64,000 nt of DNA. Origin: Deltaproteobacteria bacterium HGW-Deltaproteobacteria-19. Lineage in GTDB: Bacteria; Desulfobacterota; Syntrophia; Syntrophales; PHBD01. The notes beneath the pieces were generated by a model that was not told the origin of the DNA, did not search any database, and worked only from the letters and a program-made list of their open reading frames with translations. The stretch lies in contig PHBD01000011.1 in NCBI GenBank assembly GCA_002841865.1, positions 124,001 through 188,000 on the forward strand, read 5' to 3'. Positions 54,384 through 63,063 of this stretch are shown piece by piece (within the stretch, counting starts at the first letter, position 1; each line of letters opens with the position of its first letter). The position numbers and the translations under genes are program-made.

Positions 54384-56891
54384 ATGGACAGCCGAATTGC
54401 ACCTGTTGCCGATACGGAGATTCAGAGCATCTCTGCCGTTTCGGCCGATCGATGGCTCCAGGACTGGTTGATACCCGTCCCCCTTGCGGCAGTGGGGTCC
54501 TGCCGGGGCCGGAAGAGGAAAATCGTCCTTTTCTATTCGTCCATCGGCCAGGGGCATATCAGTGCGGCCCGCTCCATCGAGCAGGAGATTCTCAAGCAGG
54601 ACCCCTCGGCCATCGTTCTGGTGAAGGACATCCGCGAGTTCATGGACCCCGTCCGGCGCATGCTCGATGAAAAACTCTATTGGTTTGTCGCGAAAAACCT
54701 GCCGGGATTTTTTGACGGCATGTTCCGCTCCCTCCAGGAGCAGGGGAATCACGCCGGTTCACTGGCGTGGCTGCCGAACGATTACCCGGAAACGAAGGTC
54801 CTCGATTTCCTTCGGGACGAGGCGCCCGATGCCGTCCTGGCCACCCACTACGGCTCTGCGCAGGTGCTCGGGACGCTCAGGGAGAAGGGATTTCTCCCGG
54901 GTGTCAGGATCGGCTGGCTCCACACCGACTATTTCGAGGGTTATTTCCCCCGGATCTCCAAGCGCATCGACCGGACGTTCCTGGCCCATCCCGAACTGGA
55001 AAAGCGCTGGCTGTCGGCGGGTGTCCCGCCCGAGCTGATTGAAATCACGGGAATGCCCGTGAACGTTACAACCGGCGATTCGCAGGGTCGCATGGAATGC
55101 CTCGCGCGGATCGGCTTCGATCCGGGCACGAATACAATCGCGATCGCCAGCGGGAAAGAAGGCGCAGGGGACTTTGCCGGGGTCGTCATGAGCCTTGCCT
55201 GGGAAACGCGGGGACCTCTGCAGATCATTGCCGTCTGCGGCCGCAACGAGAGGCAGCGACGCGCCCTGCAGGGCATCCGGGATCGGATTCCGGAACGGGT
55301 GAAGCTGGAGATCCTTGGCTACATTCCCCAGGCGGACCTGGTTGCTTTCATCCAGGCCTCCGATCTGTTCATCACCAAGGCAGGCGGCCTGTCCCCGGCG
55401 GAGGCATTCACGCTGGGGAAGCCGACCATCCTGCTCGACGTGATCGGCGGCCACGAACGGGAAAATGCGGAGCTGTTTTCAAGGCTGGGAATGGCCGAGT
55501 TCAATCGGGATGTAAAAGATGTGGGCGCCCAGGCCATGGCCGTTCTCTCCGATCCGAAGAAGCAGGCCTCGATGCTGGCGGCTCAGCGGGAGTTCCGGGC
55601 CAACATGGACATCGGAAAAATCGCGCGCTTCGCGCTGGATCCGGACGCCCGGGAACGACGCGTGAGGCGGGGGTATGGAATCGAAAAGGGCATCCCCGCC
55701 GGCGAAGTCCGGAGCGCCCTGGCGCGGCTCGAATCCGACGCCCCTGCCGATTTGGAGGTCCTGCTTTCCTATTCGTCCTCGACCGTCGATGAACGCATCG
55801 TCCGGGAAAATCCGTTCGGCCACATCGCGATCCGTGTCGGCGACACAGTATACAGCTCCAACCACATTGCCCCTCCGGACCGGAATCCCCCTCTGCTTCA
55901 GCACCTGAACCTGGAACAGTACCTTTTCGGGGTCGAACCGCCTTCGGACAGCCAGGTCCACACGAGCACCTATGGCATGTCGTACGGGCGGGAAACGCTG
56001 GGTTTCCGCATCAGCGGGGTGACGCCCCTGTCGCGAGAGCGGATGCATGCCGAGGCTGCGAGGATCGAGCAGGAGTTCCGGTCGGGGAAGTGCCGATGGG
56101 ACAGGAGCAGATCGAATTGCGCCGATTTCGTGGTGCGGATCCTTCGCGCCGGTGGATTTGACGCCCAGTCCATGGAGGGGCCGGCCGGCATCGTTACGAT
56201 GCCTCTCGATGTCTTTGACAGGGTTCGCACCGAATTCGAGGGCGATCCGTACGTGCGGACGGAACTCGTGGCCTACCGGCGTCTCCCCGGGTCGCAGGCC
56301 TCCTACCGCTTCTCGCGATTTCCCCTATCCCTGGGACAGCCGGTCCGGGCCCTGGCGCAGGTCCTCTCGCGCGATGCCCCGGACAGGATCGAAAAGGCCG
56401 TCGGGAGACAGCTGACCGGATACATGGGGGACGAGCGGGTCTTTTATGAAGATCTGAGCGCCCGCCTGTCCGCTTCGGCCCTCGACGATCTCGGTCGTTC
56501 CGGGCATCGTGCCCCGGGCATGGAGCGAATCCTGTTCGAGGAAGCCATGCGGCTGCTGGTCGAGCAGAAGAGCCTGCAAATCGATGCCTTCAGGAGAAAG
56601 TATACGGAGCATGCGGAAAGAGAGCTTCGCTATTGGATCGAGCGGGGCTGCGAGGTGTCGAGAATCGCGACGGAGCACGCCGAAGGAATCCTGGCAGGCG
56701 GTGGCGCGAAGAAACTTCGGAAGTCTCGTAGAGATCAGCGCCAATCCGTTGCGGGCTTTGGATACAAAGAGGGGCAGGCGGATGAATCGCCCTCACGAAC
56801 ATCGACGTTCCGGGCAAACTCCGAATCATCGGCGCGGGAAGGCGGGGGCAACGGCAACGGCAGTTGGCTGCGAAAAACGGGGAGCCCCTGA
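54384..56891 (+). CDS. MGDG synthase/MurG-like glycosyltransferase fused to a permuted papain-fold domain
   Basis: An 835-aa protein with two recognisable parts. Residues about 45-425 are a GT28-type glycosyltransferase as in diacylglycerol glycosyltransferases: KIVLFYSSIGQGHISAARSI at the N-domain, LIEITGMPVNV, and the nucleotide-sugar site AGGLSPAEAFTLGKPTILLD followed by GHERENAELF. Residues about 450-620 carry NPFGHIAIRVGDTVYSSNH with His480 and SNCADFVVRILRAGGF with Cys579. That His-before-Cys order is the permuted papain (LRAT/NlpC-like) arrangement. The last 200 residues are helical and of unknown fold. No signal peptide is seen. A glycolipid-making role for the first part is family knowledge; what the second part acts on is unknown. 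Confidence 0.8.
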   Translation: MDSRIAPVADTEIQSISAVSADRWLQDWLIPVPLAAVGSCRGRKRKIVLFYSSIGQGHISAARSIEQEILKQDPSAIVLVKDIREFMDPVRRMLDEKLYWFVAKNLPGFFDGMFRSLQEQGNHAGSLAWLPNDYPETKVLDFLRDEAPDAVLATHYGSAQVLGTLREKGFLPGVRIGWLHTDYFEGYFPRISKRIDRTFLAHPELEKRWLSAGVPPELIEITGMPVNVTTGDSQGRMECLARIGFDPGTNTIAIASGKEGAGDFAGVVMSLAWETRGPLQIIAVCGRNERQRRALQGIRDRIPERVKLEILGYIPQADLVAFIQASDLFITKAGGLSPAEAFTLGKPTILLDVIGGHERENAELFSRLGMAEFNRDVKDVGAQAMAVLSDPKKQASMLAAQREFRANMDIGKIARFALDPDARERRVRRGYGIEKGIPAGEVRSALARLESDAPADLEVLLSYSSSTVDERIVRENPFGHIAIRVGDTVYSSNHIAPPDRNPPLLQHLNLEQYLFGVEPPSDSQVHTSTYGMSYGRETLGFRISGVTPLSRERMHAEAARIEQEFRSGKCRWDRSRSNCADFVVRILRAGGFDAQSMEGPAGIVTMPLDVFDRVRTEFEGDPYVRTELVAYRRLPGSQASYRFSRFPLSLGQPVRALAQVLSRDAPDRIEKAVGRQLTGYMGDERVFYEDLSARLSASALDDLGRSGHRAPGMERILFEEAMRLLVEQKSLQIDAFRRKYTEHAERELRYWIERGCEVSRIATEHAEGILAGGGAKKLRKSRRDQRQSVAGFGYKEGQADESPSRTSTFRANSESSAREGGGNGNGSWLRKTGSP

Positions 56892-56894
56892 GCC

Positions 56895-57491
56895 ATGATG
56901 GATGTTGGAATGATCGTGTCCCACATCGGCACTGTGGGCGGCATCTTCCTGGCCTGCGCGCTGGGAATGCCGGTCCCGGAGGAAATCACCCTGCTTTCGG
57001 CCGGTGTCCTGGTATCCGCAAAGCAGCTCCCGCTCTGTCTTGCCGTAATCCCGGGCCTGGCGGGGATTTTCATGAGCGATACGATCTTGTTTTTCCTGGG
57101 GCGGCGCCTCGGCCCGCGGGTCTTTCGACTGCCTCTCCTGCGATCCGTCCTGACGGCGGAGCGGGTCCGATGGGCCGAGTCGCGCATTCACAGGAACGGT
57201 CCGCTCGCCTGCTTCGTCGGGCGCTTCCTTCCCGGCCTGCGCGTCGTCATCTTCACCACGTCCGGTGCCCTCGGAATCAAACCCCGCGTCTTCCTGGCCG
57301 TCGACGCCGCGGCGGCGGTGATCGTCGTTTCGCTGTGGGTTGCCGCCGGCCTCTGGATGGGATCGAATTTCATCGATGCCACCCGGCATGCCGAAGAAAT
57401 CAAGACCGTCATGATTTTCGTTGCAGTCCTGATCCTTGTGATCAACGGCAGCCGGCGTCTCCTGACCCGGAACGGGAGGGAGCGGTCGTAG
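56895..57491 (+). CDS. DedA family membrane protein
   Basis: A 198-aa inner-membrane protein of the DedA/VTT class. It has FLACALGMPVPEEITLLSAG in the first re-entrant segment, then MSDTILFFLGRRLGPRVFRL, and the characteristic FVGRFLPGLRVVIFTTSGAL with the conserved Arg and Gly-x-Arg, followed by a last membrane helix. DedA proteins are proposed lipid scramblases/flippases. Placed 4 bases after the glycosyltransferase fusion, it may move the glycolipid made by it. Confidence 0.88.
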   Translation: MMDVGMIVSHIGTVGGIFLACALGMPVPEEITLLSAGVLVSAKQLPLCLAVIPGLAGIFMSDTILFFLGRRLGPRVFRLPLLRSVLTAERVRWAESRIHRNGPLACFVGRFLPGLRVVIFTTSGALGIKPRVFLAVDAAAAVIVVSLWVAAGLWMGSNFIDATRHAEEIKTVMIFVAVLILVINGSRRLLTRNGRERS

Positions 57492-57670
57492 AGTCGTTCC
57501 CCTTCGGCCTGCGACGGCGATCCCGCAGGGGGCCGGAGGGTGTGGCACTGCTCCATCCCCCGCCGAGGGCCGCCGGCCGCTTCATGCCGGCTCGCATCCC
57601 ACCCGCATCACCCTTCATGCTGTTGAAATCATTGCAATCATGATGAATCGCCTGGCACAGCCGGCAGGGG

Positions 57671-57713
57671 GGCCGGAAAAAGGATTGACAGATTTTTTTT
57701 TCCGGCCTAGATT
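57671..57713 (+). promoter_or_regulatory. Promoter with -35 box nested in a perfect inverted repeat, upstream of merR
   Basis: GGCCGGAAAAA at 57671-57681 and its exact complement TTTTTCCGGCC at 57697-57707 enclose the -35 TTGACA at 57685-57690. TAGATT at 57708-57713 lies 17 bases after that box. A second, weaker palindromic stretch (GTATAAC...GTTTAC) precedes the start. This is a probable autoregulated promoter; the repeat may be an operator or a terminator-like hairpin. Confidence 0.65.
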
Positions 57714-57744
57714 AAAGTATAACTTCAATGTTTACTTGGAGCAC

Positions 57745-58488
57745 ATGAACGTAAAAATCGGCGACATATCGAAACAGAGCGGTGTTCCCGCCTCCACCAT
57801 CCGCTATTACGTCCGGGAAGGACTGCTTCCCGCTCCGGTAAAAATCAACAAGAAGATGTCCCATTATGACGACGTCTGTGTCGAACGCCTGAAGGTCATT
57901 CAGTATCTTCAGGAAAGACGCTACTTTCCCCTGTATCTCATCAAGAATATTCTGCGCAGGATGGACGAGGGCCTGAGCCTGCAGGAGGCTGAGGCCGTCG
58001 AGAACGCCGTTTTCAATCCCGCGGAAGGCAAGGCCGGGAATCTCGTGGAGCGGGGCATCCTCATGGCCGAGACGGGATTGACCGACGCCGAAGTGAAGCA
58101 GGCTGAAAAAATCGGGATCCTGATCCCTTTTGCCGTCAAGGGAGGGAAGCCCCTTTACAATGAAGACGACGTCCGGTTCTGCCGGGATGTCCTGAAAAGA
58201 ATTGTCGATTTCGGCCTGGATCTTCAGTCGTTGGCCTTTTACGTGGATCTGGGCAAGTCCATCGTGACGCGGGAAATGGACCTCCGCCGGAAGATCGTTT
58301 CCGACAAAACCGCCCGGGAAAACATCCGGATCACGGTGGAGCTGTCCAAAGTGGGTGATTTCCTCCGCGACTACGTCATGCAGAGACTCTTCCGGCAGCA
58401 GGTCCAGGAGAATATCCGGAAAAGCCTCACCAAGCGCAAGAGCGTGAATTCAGGACGCCGCACAATAAAAAAACAGCAGGAGGTGTAG
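57745..58488 (+). CDS. MerR family transcriptional regulator
   Basis: A 247-aa protein. The MerR winged helix is N-terminal: KIGDISKQSGVPASTIRYYV followed by REGLLPAPVKINKKM and YDDVCVERLKVIQYLQERR. The 150-residue C-terminal domain is helical. TTGGAGC lies 4 bases before the ATG at 57745; an upstream in-frame ATG at 57640 would place the promoter inside the gene and is rejected. It lies 1 base before a FabK-like gene, so it probably controls that fatty-acid cluster. Confidence 0.92.
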   Translation: MNVKIGDISKQSGVPASTIRYYVREGLLPAPVKINKKMSHYDDVCVERLKVIQYLQERRYFPLYLIKNILRRMDEGLSLQEAEAVENAVFNPAEGKAGNLVERGILMAETGLTDAEVKQAEKIGILIPFAVKGGKPLYNEDDVRFCRDVLKRIVDFGLDLQSLAFYVDLGKSIVTREMDLRRKIVSDKTARENIRITVELSKVGDFLRDYVMQRLFRQQVQENIRKSLTKRKSVNSGRRTIKKQQEV

Positions 58489-58489
58489 G

Positions 58490-59479
58490 ATGTTCAAGAC
58501 AGCGATTACGGAGATGTTCGGGGTGAAGTATCCGATTATCTGCGGGGCGATGATGTGGCTCTGCAAGCCGAAGTTCTGCGCCGCCATTTCCAACGCCGGC
58601 GGCCTGGGCAACCTGACGGCGGGCAACTACGACACGGACGAGGCCTTTCGGGATGCCATCCGGGAGACGCGGAAGCTGACGGACAAGCCCTTCATGGTGA
58701 ACATCACGATGCTCCCGTCCGTCCGGATCACCGCCGATCACCACAAGATGTACATCCGCGTCTGTGCGGAGGAGAAGGTGGACGGCATCGAATTCTCCGG
58801 CACGCCTGCAGACAAGGCAGCGGGTATGGAATACATCGAGATGCTGAAGAAGGCCGGCGTGAAGATCTTTCACAAGGTCGGCTCGGTCCGCCACGCGGTC
58901 CACGCGGAGAAGGTCGGCTACGACGGGATCTACGCGGCGGGGATCGAGGAGGGCGGACATCCCCTCAACGACGACGTGACGACGATGGTCCTGACGCCCC
59001 GGATTGTGGAGAGCGTTAAGATTCCCGTCGTGACGGTGGGAGGGATTGCGGACGGGCGCGGGCTGGCCGCGGCGCTGGCCCTCGGGGCCTCGGGCGTGAT
59101 GATGGCGAGCCGCTTCGTGGCAACGAAGGAGTGCGAGGTTCACGAGAACATCAAGCAGGAGCTGGTGCGGCGCCAGGAATTCGAGACGGTCATCTACGGG
59201 AAGTCCATCGGGCTCCAGGGCCGGGGCCTGAACACCAAGATCCTCCAGGAAGTGCTCGCCATCGAGGAGCGGGGAGGCGCCTTCGAGGAGTTGATCCCGC
59301 TTCTGTCGGGTCAGAAGGTGAAGGAGGCCTGGGAAACGGGCAAGGTCGATTATGCGCCTCTCATGGTGGGCCAGTCCATCGGCCTGATCAACGACGTGCC
59401 GACCTGCGCCGAGCTTCTGGACGGGATGGCGAAACAGGCCCGAGAGCATGCCCGAAGGGCTCTTGCGTGCTGCGGGTGA
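58490..59479 (+). CDS. FabK/2-nitropropane-dioxygenase-like flavin oxidoreductase
   Basis: A 329-aa FMN TIM-barrel enzyme. Conserved segments are YPIICGAMMWLCKPKFCAAI, SNAGGLGNLTAG, the middle VGYDGIYAAGIEEGGHPLND, and the phosphate site TVGGIADGRGLAAALALGAS with GVMMASRFVATKE. The family includes enoyl-ACP reductase FabK and nitronate monooxygenase; I cannot tell which from motifs alone. It directly follows a MerR regulator and precedes an acyl-CoA ligase and a thioesterase, which favours an enoyl-thioester substrate. AGGAGGTG lies before the ATG. Confidence 0.87.
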   Translation: MFKTAITEMFGVKYPIICGAMMWLCKPKFCAAISNAGGLGNLTAGNYDTDEAFRDAIRETRKLTDKPFMVNITMLPSVRITADHHKMYIRVCAEEKVDGIEFSGTPADKAAGMEYIEMLKKAGVKIFHKVGSVRHAVHAEKVGYDGIYAAGIEEGGHPLNDDVTTMVLTPRIVESVKIPVVTVGGIADGRGLAAALALGASGVMMASRFVATKECEVHENIKQELVRRQEFETVIYGKSIGLQGRGLNTKILQEVLAIEERGGAFEELIPLLSGQKVKEAWETGKVDYAPLMVGQSIGLINDVPTCAELLDGMAKQAREHARRALACCG

Positions 59480-59607
59480 GAGGGGTTCCCGATGACTTGG
59501 AAATGACAGGGAAGACCCCCGAACACGGGATTCGAGGAGCCTTCCGATATGGAATGCCGCCTGGGTCGAGCGACCGGCGGCCGGATCGGTAAGGAGGTTT
59601 CAGCAGC

Positions 59608-61392
59608 ATGGTTCAACAGGAACAGATCGACAATCTCGCTTTACTCTGGGAAAAAGCTGCCTCGCGGCATGCCGACAAGCCATATATAGGAACGCGAAAT
59701 CCCTCCGGCACGTATGACTGGGTCACCTTCAGGGAAGTGGATCAGCGGATCCGCAATCTCCGCGGGGGGCTCAGCAAAATCGGAGTCGGCCGGGGAGACG
59801 CGGTCGGAATCATAGCCAACAACCGTCTGGAATGGGTCATCGCGGCCTTTGCGACGTACAGCCTCGGCGCCCGCTACGTGACCATGTACGAGTCGGAGTT
59901 GATCCAGACCTGCCGGTACATTGTCAACGACGCATCCGTAAAGGTCCTGCTGGTCTCCAAACAGGATATTTTCGAAAAGGTGAAGGACTTCCCGAGCGGG
60001 ATTCCGAGCCTGCAGAAGATCATCCTCATCGAGGGCCAGGGGAAGGGAACGATGGCGGAACTGGAGCGGACCGGCGCCTCGAATCCCGTGAAAGCCGTTC
60101 ATCCGGACCGGGATGAAATCGCCGGGCTCATCTACACATCGGGAACGACCGGAGACCCCAAGGGCGTTCTCATCTCCCACTGGAATTTCTGCAGCAACGT
60201 CATGGCCTGCCTGGACCGGTACCCCCATCTGTCCGCCGAGGACCGATGCATGAATATTCTTCCCTGGGCCCATTCCTACGCCCAGACCGTCGAACTCTAC
60301 GTGTTCACGATCAATGGGGGATCCATCGGCATCATGGGGAGCACGGCGACGATCGTCCAGGACATGGCCCAGATCCGGCCGACGTTTGTCGTGGCGGTGC
60401 CCCGGGTGTTCAATAAGATTTTTGAAAATCTCCACGCGGCCATGAACGAAAAGGGGGGCCTGGCGAAATCGCTATTCTTCGCGGGACTGAAAAGCGCCAA
60501 GGCCCGCCGCAACGGCGGGTCCGGGATCATGGACGGGATCGTCTATGCTATCGCCGACCGGATCGTCTTCCAGAAAATCAGGGACCGCTTCGGAGGCCGC
60601 CTGAGAGAGGCCCTCACGGGGGCCGCGGCCATCAGTCCGGAGATTTCCTATTTCTTTGACGATATCGGCATCAATCTCTATGAGTCATACGGCATGACGG
60701 AACTGTCACCGGGTATCACGGCCAATGCCCCGACGGCCAACAAGAAGGGAAGTGTGGGACGCCCCCTCATGGGAGTCAAGGTGGTCATCGACCAATCCGT
60801 TGTCGAGGAAGGCGCCCGGGACGGCGAGATCGTCGTTTACGGGCCGAATGTCATGCGGGGATATCACAACAAGCCCGAATTGACGCAGGCGGCAATGACG
60901 CCGGACGGTGGAATCCGGACGGGCGACCGGGGCCGCCTCGATGAGGACGGCTTCCTCTACATCACGGGCCGGATCAAGGAGCAATTCAAGCTGGAGAACG
61001 CAAAGTTCGTCTTTCCCGCCGCCATGGAGGAAGACATCACCCTGAACCCCCTGATTCAGAACGCCCTGATCTACGGAGACAACCGGCCGTACACCGTGTG
61101 CCTGGTGGTACCCGATCCGATCGCCCTGAAAAAGTACGCCGAGGCGCACAATCTGTCCGGCGATCCCGGAACGCTTTCCAGGAACAGGGACGTGCAGGGA
61201 ATGATCGGGAAGGAAATCAGCCGCTCCCTGGCGGGGAAATACGGCGGCTATGAAATCCCGAAGAAATTCGTCTTTATCCATGAACCCTTCTCGGTGGACA
61301 ACGGCATGATCACCCAGACGATGAAGATGAAGCGGAAGGTGATTCTGGACAAACACATGCCCGAGATCGAGGCGCTGTACAGCGAGGCGTGA
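59608..61392 (+). CDS. Long-chain-type acyl-CoA synthetase (AMP-forming)
   Basis: A 594-aa ligase, the second long-chain type in the window. It has the ATP motif LIYTSGTTGDPKGVLISH, YESYGMTELSPGITANAP, GDRGRLDEDGFLYITGRIKE and a C-terminal segment with Lys in the MITQTMKMKRK region. It is closer to the eukaryote-like/ACSL group (FAA-type) than the ligase at 14.4 kb, so the two probably prefer different acids. AAGGAGGTTT lies before the ATG. It sits in the MerR-led cluster with the FabK-like enzyme and a thioesterase. Confidence 0.9.
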   Translation: MVQQEQIDNLALLWEKAASRHADKPYIGTRNPSGTYDWVTFREVDQRIRNLRGGLSKIGVGRGDAVGIIANNRLEWVIAAFATYSLGARYVTMYESELIQTCRYIVNDASVKVLLVSKQDIFEKVKDFPSGIPSLQKIILIEGQGKGTMAELERTGASNPVKAVHPDRDEIAGLIYTSGTTGDPKGVLISHWNFCSNVMACLDRYPHLSAEDRCMNILPWAHSYAQTVELYVFTINGGSIGIMGSTATIVQDMAQIRPTFVVAVPRVFNKIFENLHAAMNEKGGLAKSLFFAGLKSAKARRNGGSGIMDGIVYAIADRIVFQKIRDRFGGRLREALTGAAAISPEISYFFDDIGINLYESYGMTELSPGITANAPTANKKGSVGRPLMGVKVVIDQSVVEEGARDGEIVVYGPNVMRGYHNKPELTQAAMTPDGGIRTGDRGRLDEDGFLYITGRIKEQFKLENAKFVFPAAMEEDITLNPLIQNALIYGDNRPYTVCLVVPDPIALKKYAEAHNLSGDPGTLSRNRDVQGMIGKEISRSLAGKYGGYEIPKKFVFIHEPFSVDNGMITQTMKMKRKVILDKHMPEIEALYSEA

Positions 61393-61454
61393 GCCCGGCG
61401 AGGCTTCGATTTCAGGGAAAATGGGACGGCTTGGGTCCGTCCTCGGGAAACGGC

Positions 61455-61482
61455 AGGGGGACAGACGAAAATCTGTCCCCCT
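61455..61482 (+). terminator. GGGGACAGA-type hairpin, third copy
   Basis: AGGGGGACAGA at 61455-61465 pairs with TCTGTCCCCCT at 61472-61482 across a 6-base loop, followed by TTGCTTTC. It is the third palindrome of this kind and lies between the acyl-CoA ligase and the thioesterase gene. Confidence 0.65.
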
Positions 61483-61676
61483 TTGCTTTCCGGGGTGCGG
61501 GGTTGAAATTTACCGAAACGGACTCCCGGGACGTTCATCCATGTCGGCGGCAGTGCAGCCGGGGAGGCAACGAAGCGGGTTTTCTCTTGCCCTGATCCCG
61601 GCCCTCTGGCAGATAGAATGGCGATGCCGGGGAAGTCTCATCGCTTGCCGGAAAAACCAATTCGAAAGGAGCGTTC

Positions 61677-62138
61677 ATGGCCGACGTCCTGAAAGGTTAT
61701 CCCGTCAGTCTGGAAGTGCCCGTTGCCTGGGGCGAGATGGACGCCATGGGACACGTCAACAACGTTGTATACTTCCGCTATTTTGAGAGTGCGCGGATCG
61801 CCTACTTCGAAAAGATGGGGTTGATCGACTTCATGAAGAAAACCGGCATCGGCCCGATTCTCGCCACGACGTCATGCCAGTTCCGGATCCCCCTGACCTA
61901 TCCGGACAGCGTCCTGATCGGGGCGAAGGTCGTTTCCGTCGAAGACGATCGGTTCGTCATGCACTACATCGTTGTGAGCAAGAAACACCGGAAGCCCGCC
62001 GCGGTAGGGGAGGGTGTGATCATGGCCTTCGACTACCGGGGAGGAAAGAAGGTGCCCGTCCCGGAGGAGTTGAAACAGCGGGTTCTGGAAATCGAGCGGT
62101 CGGGAAGAGCCGAACCGGTACGCCGGCTCAACAGCTGA
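61677..62138 (+). CDS. Acyl-CoA thioesterase, 4HBT (hotdog) family
   Basis: A 153-aa hotdog-fold protein. WGEMDAMGHVNNVVYFRYFE is the catalytic helix and loop with the conserved Asp and the GHVNN turn. The rest has the hotdog strands (CQFRIPLTYPDSVLIGAKVV). AAAGGAGCG lies before the ATG. It is separated from the acyl-CoA ligase by the terminator-like hairpin and about 285 bases, so it may have its own promoter. Confidence 0.9.
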   Translation: MADVLKGYPVSLEVPVAWGEMDAMGHVNNVVYFRYFESARIAYFEKMGLIDFMKKTGIGPILATTSCQFRIPLTYPDSVLIGAKVVSVEDDRFVMHYIVVSKKHRKPAAVGEGVIMAFDYRGGKKVPVPEELKQRVLEIERSGRAEPVRRLNS

Positions 62139-62179
62139 TCCTTGAGAAGGAGGGTGTCCGAGCCGTGGGATGACCCGGA

Positions 62180-62407
62180 TCAGGCCAGCAGGAGGCTGAG
62201 GCAGAAGGGTATGAAGTAAAGAAGCGAAAGGCCGATGACTCCCCAGCAGGCCGGTCCGGCGGCTCGCTCAAGTCGAGACAGCTCCCTGTCCCAGTCGGTT
62301 GTCTCGACAAGATGATTGAACCTCTTCCGGAGGTTTCCCTCCGCGTCACGCGTGCGAAGCCGGAACAATTCCTCGGCTCTCAGACAATCCGGAACGTACA
62401 CTTGCAT
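62180..62407 (-). CDS. Small membrane protein downstream of lexA
   Basis: A 75-aa protein with no recognised family. The ATG at 62407 has GAAGGAG 9 bases upstream; an ATG at 62416 and a TTG at 62425 are less well placed. The first 50 residues are charged (LFRLRTRDAEGNLRKRFNHL), and the last 25 are hydrophobic with few charges (WGVIGLSLLYFIPFCLSLLL), a single tail-anchor-like helix. It starts 33 bases after the lexA stop on the same strand and is therefore likely SOS-induced. Small tail-anchored SOS proteins are known as division inhibitors or toxins elsewhere; applying that here is inference. Confidence 0.6.
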   Translation of the reverse strand: MQVYVPDCLRAEELFRLRTRDAEGNLRKRFNHLVETTDWDRELSRLERAAGPACWGVIGLSLLYFIPFCLSLLLA

Positions 62408-62440
62408 TCTGAACATCTCCTTCAATCTGAAACGACTGTC

Positions 62441-63028
62441 CTATGAACTGTATTTCCTGACCACCGCCGTCACGACGCCCCCCAGCCTCAGTTCGTTCCG
62501 CGGTGCAATCGGCGGGTATTTCGGGTTGGCAGCCTCCAGGAAGACCCGCTTCCCCTGCCGGCGGAAGTGTTTGAGCGTCCAGTCCCCGTCCACCTCCGCG
62601 ACGACGATGTCGCCGTTGCGGGGCTCCCTGCCTTTCTCGACGACAACCATGTCTCCCTCCATGATCCCGGCGCCGGTCATCGAGTCTCCGCTTACCTGGA
62701 GCAGGAAAGAGGATTCCGGGCGCGCGACCAGGTATTCGTCGAGGGAAACGATGTCGCAGAGGCCCTCTTCTTCCGGTGTGGGGAAGCCCGCCTGGACGGA
62801 ACCGGCCATGGGGACGCCGAAGGTCATTCGGGTGGGCTTCAGGAAGCCCTTGCCGTCCTTCTCCAGAAAGCCGCTCTGGATGAGCTTGTTCACCCAGAAA
62901 TGGACGACGCTCTTGGAACGGACCTCCAGGATCTCGATCATCTCGGTGTAGGTGGGCATCCGCCGGTGCTGGCGGAAGAAGGAGCCGATGGTCTGTTCGA
63001 CGCTTTGAATCGTTCGTTTGGCGGCCAT
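62441..63028 (-). CDS. lexA: LexA repressor
   Basis: A 195-aa SOS repressor and self-cleaving S24 peptidase. The N-terminal winged helix is RRMPTYTEMIEILEVRSKSV. The cleavage site is Ala80-Gly81 (SVQAGFP). Ser116 in SGDSMTGAGI and Lys153 in DWTLKHF form the catalytic dyad. It is a little shorter than E. coli LexA (202). The ATG at 63028 lies just downstream of an operator-promoter in which the SOS box separates -35 and -10. It is probably autoregulated. Confidence 0.95.
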   Translation of the reverse strand: MAAKRTIQSVEQTIGSFFRQHRRMPTYTEMIEILEVRSKSVVHFWVNKLIQSGFLEKDGKGFLKPTRMTFGVPMAGSVQAGFPTPEEEGLCDIVSLDEYLVARPESSFLLQVSGDSMTGAGIMEGDMVVVEKGREPRNGDIVVAEVDGDWTLKHFRRQGKRVFLEAANPKYPPIAPRNELRLGGVVTAVVRKYSS

Positions 63029-63034
63029 GGGGCG

Positions 63035-63063
63035 ACCATATAGAACGAGCGTTCTATTGTCAA
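63035..63063 (-). promoter_or_regulatory. lexA promoter with SOS box in the spacer
   Basis: On the minus strand, TTGACA (complement of 63058-63063) and TATGGT (complement of 63035-63040) are separated by 17 bases. Those bases contain the perfect palindrome tagaacgagcgttcta at 63041-63056, a GAAC-N4-GTTC type SOS box. LexA bound there would block RNA polymerase directly. Confidence 0.85.
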
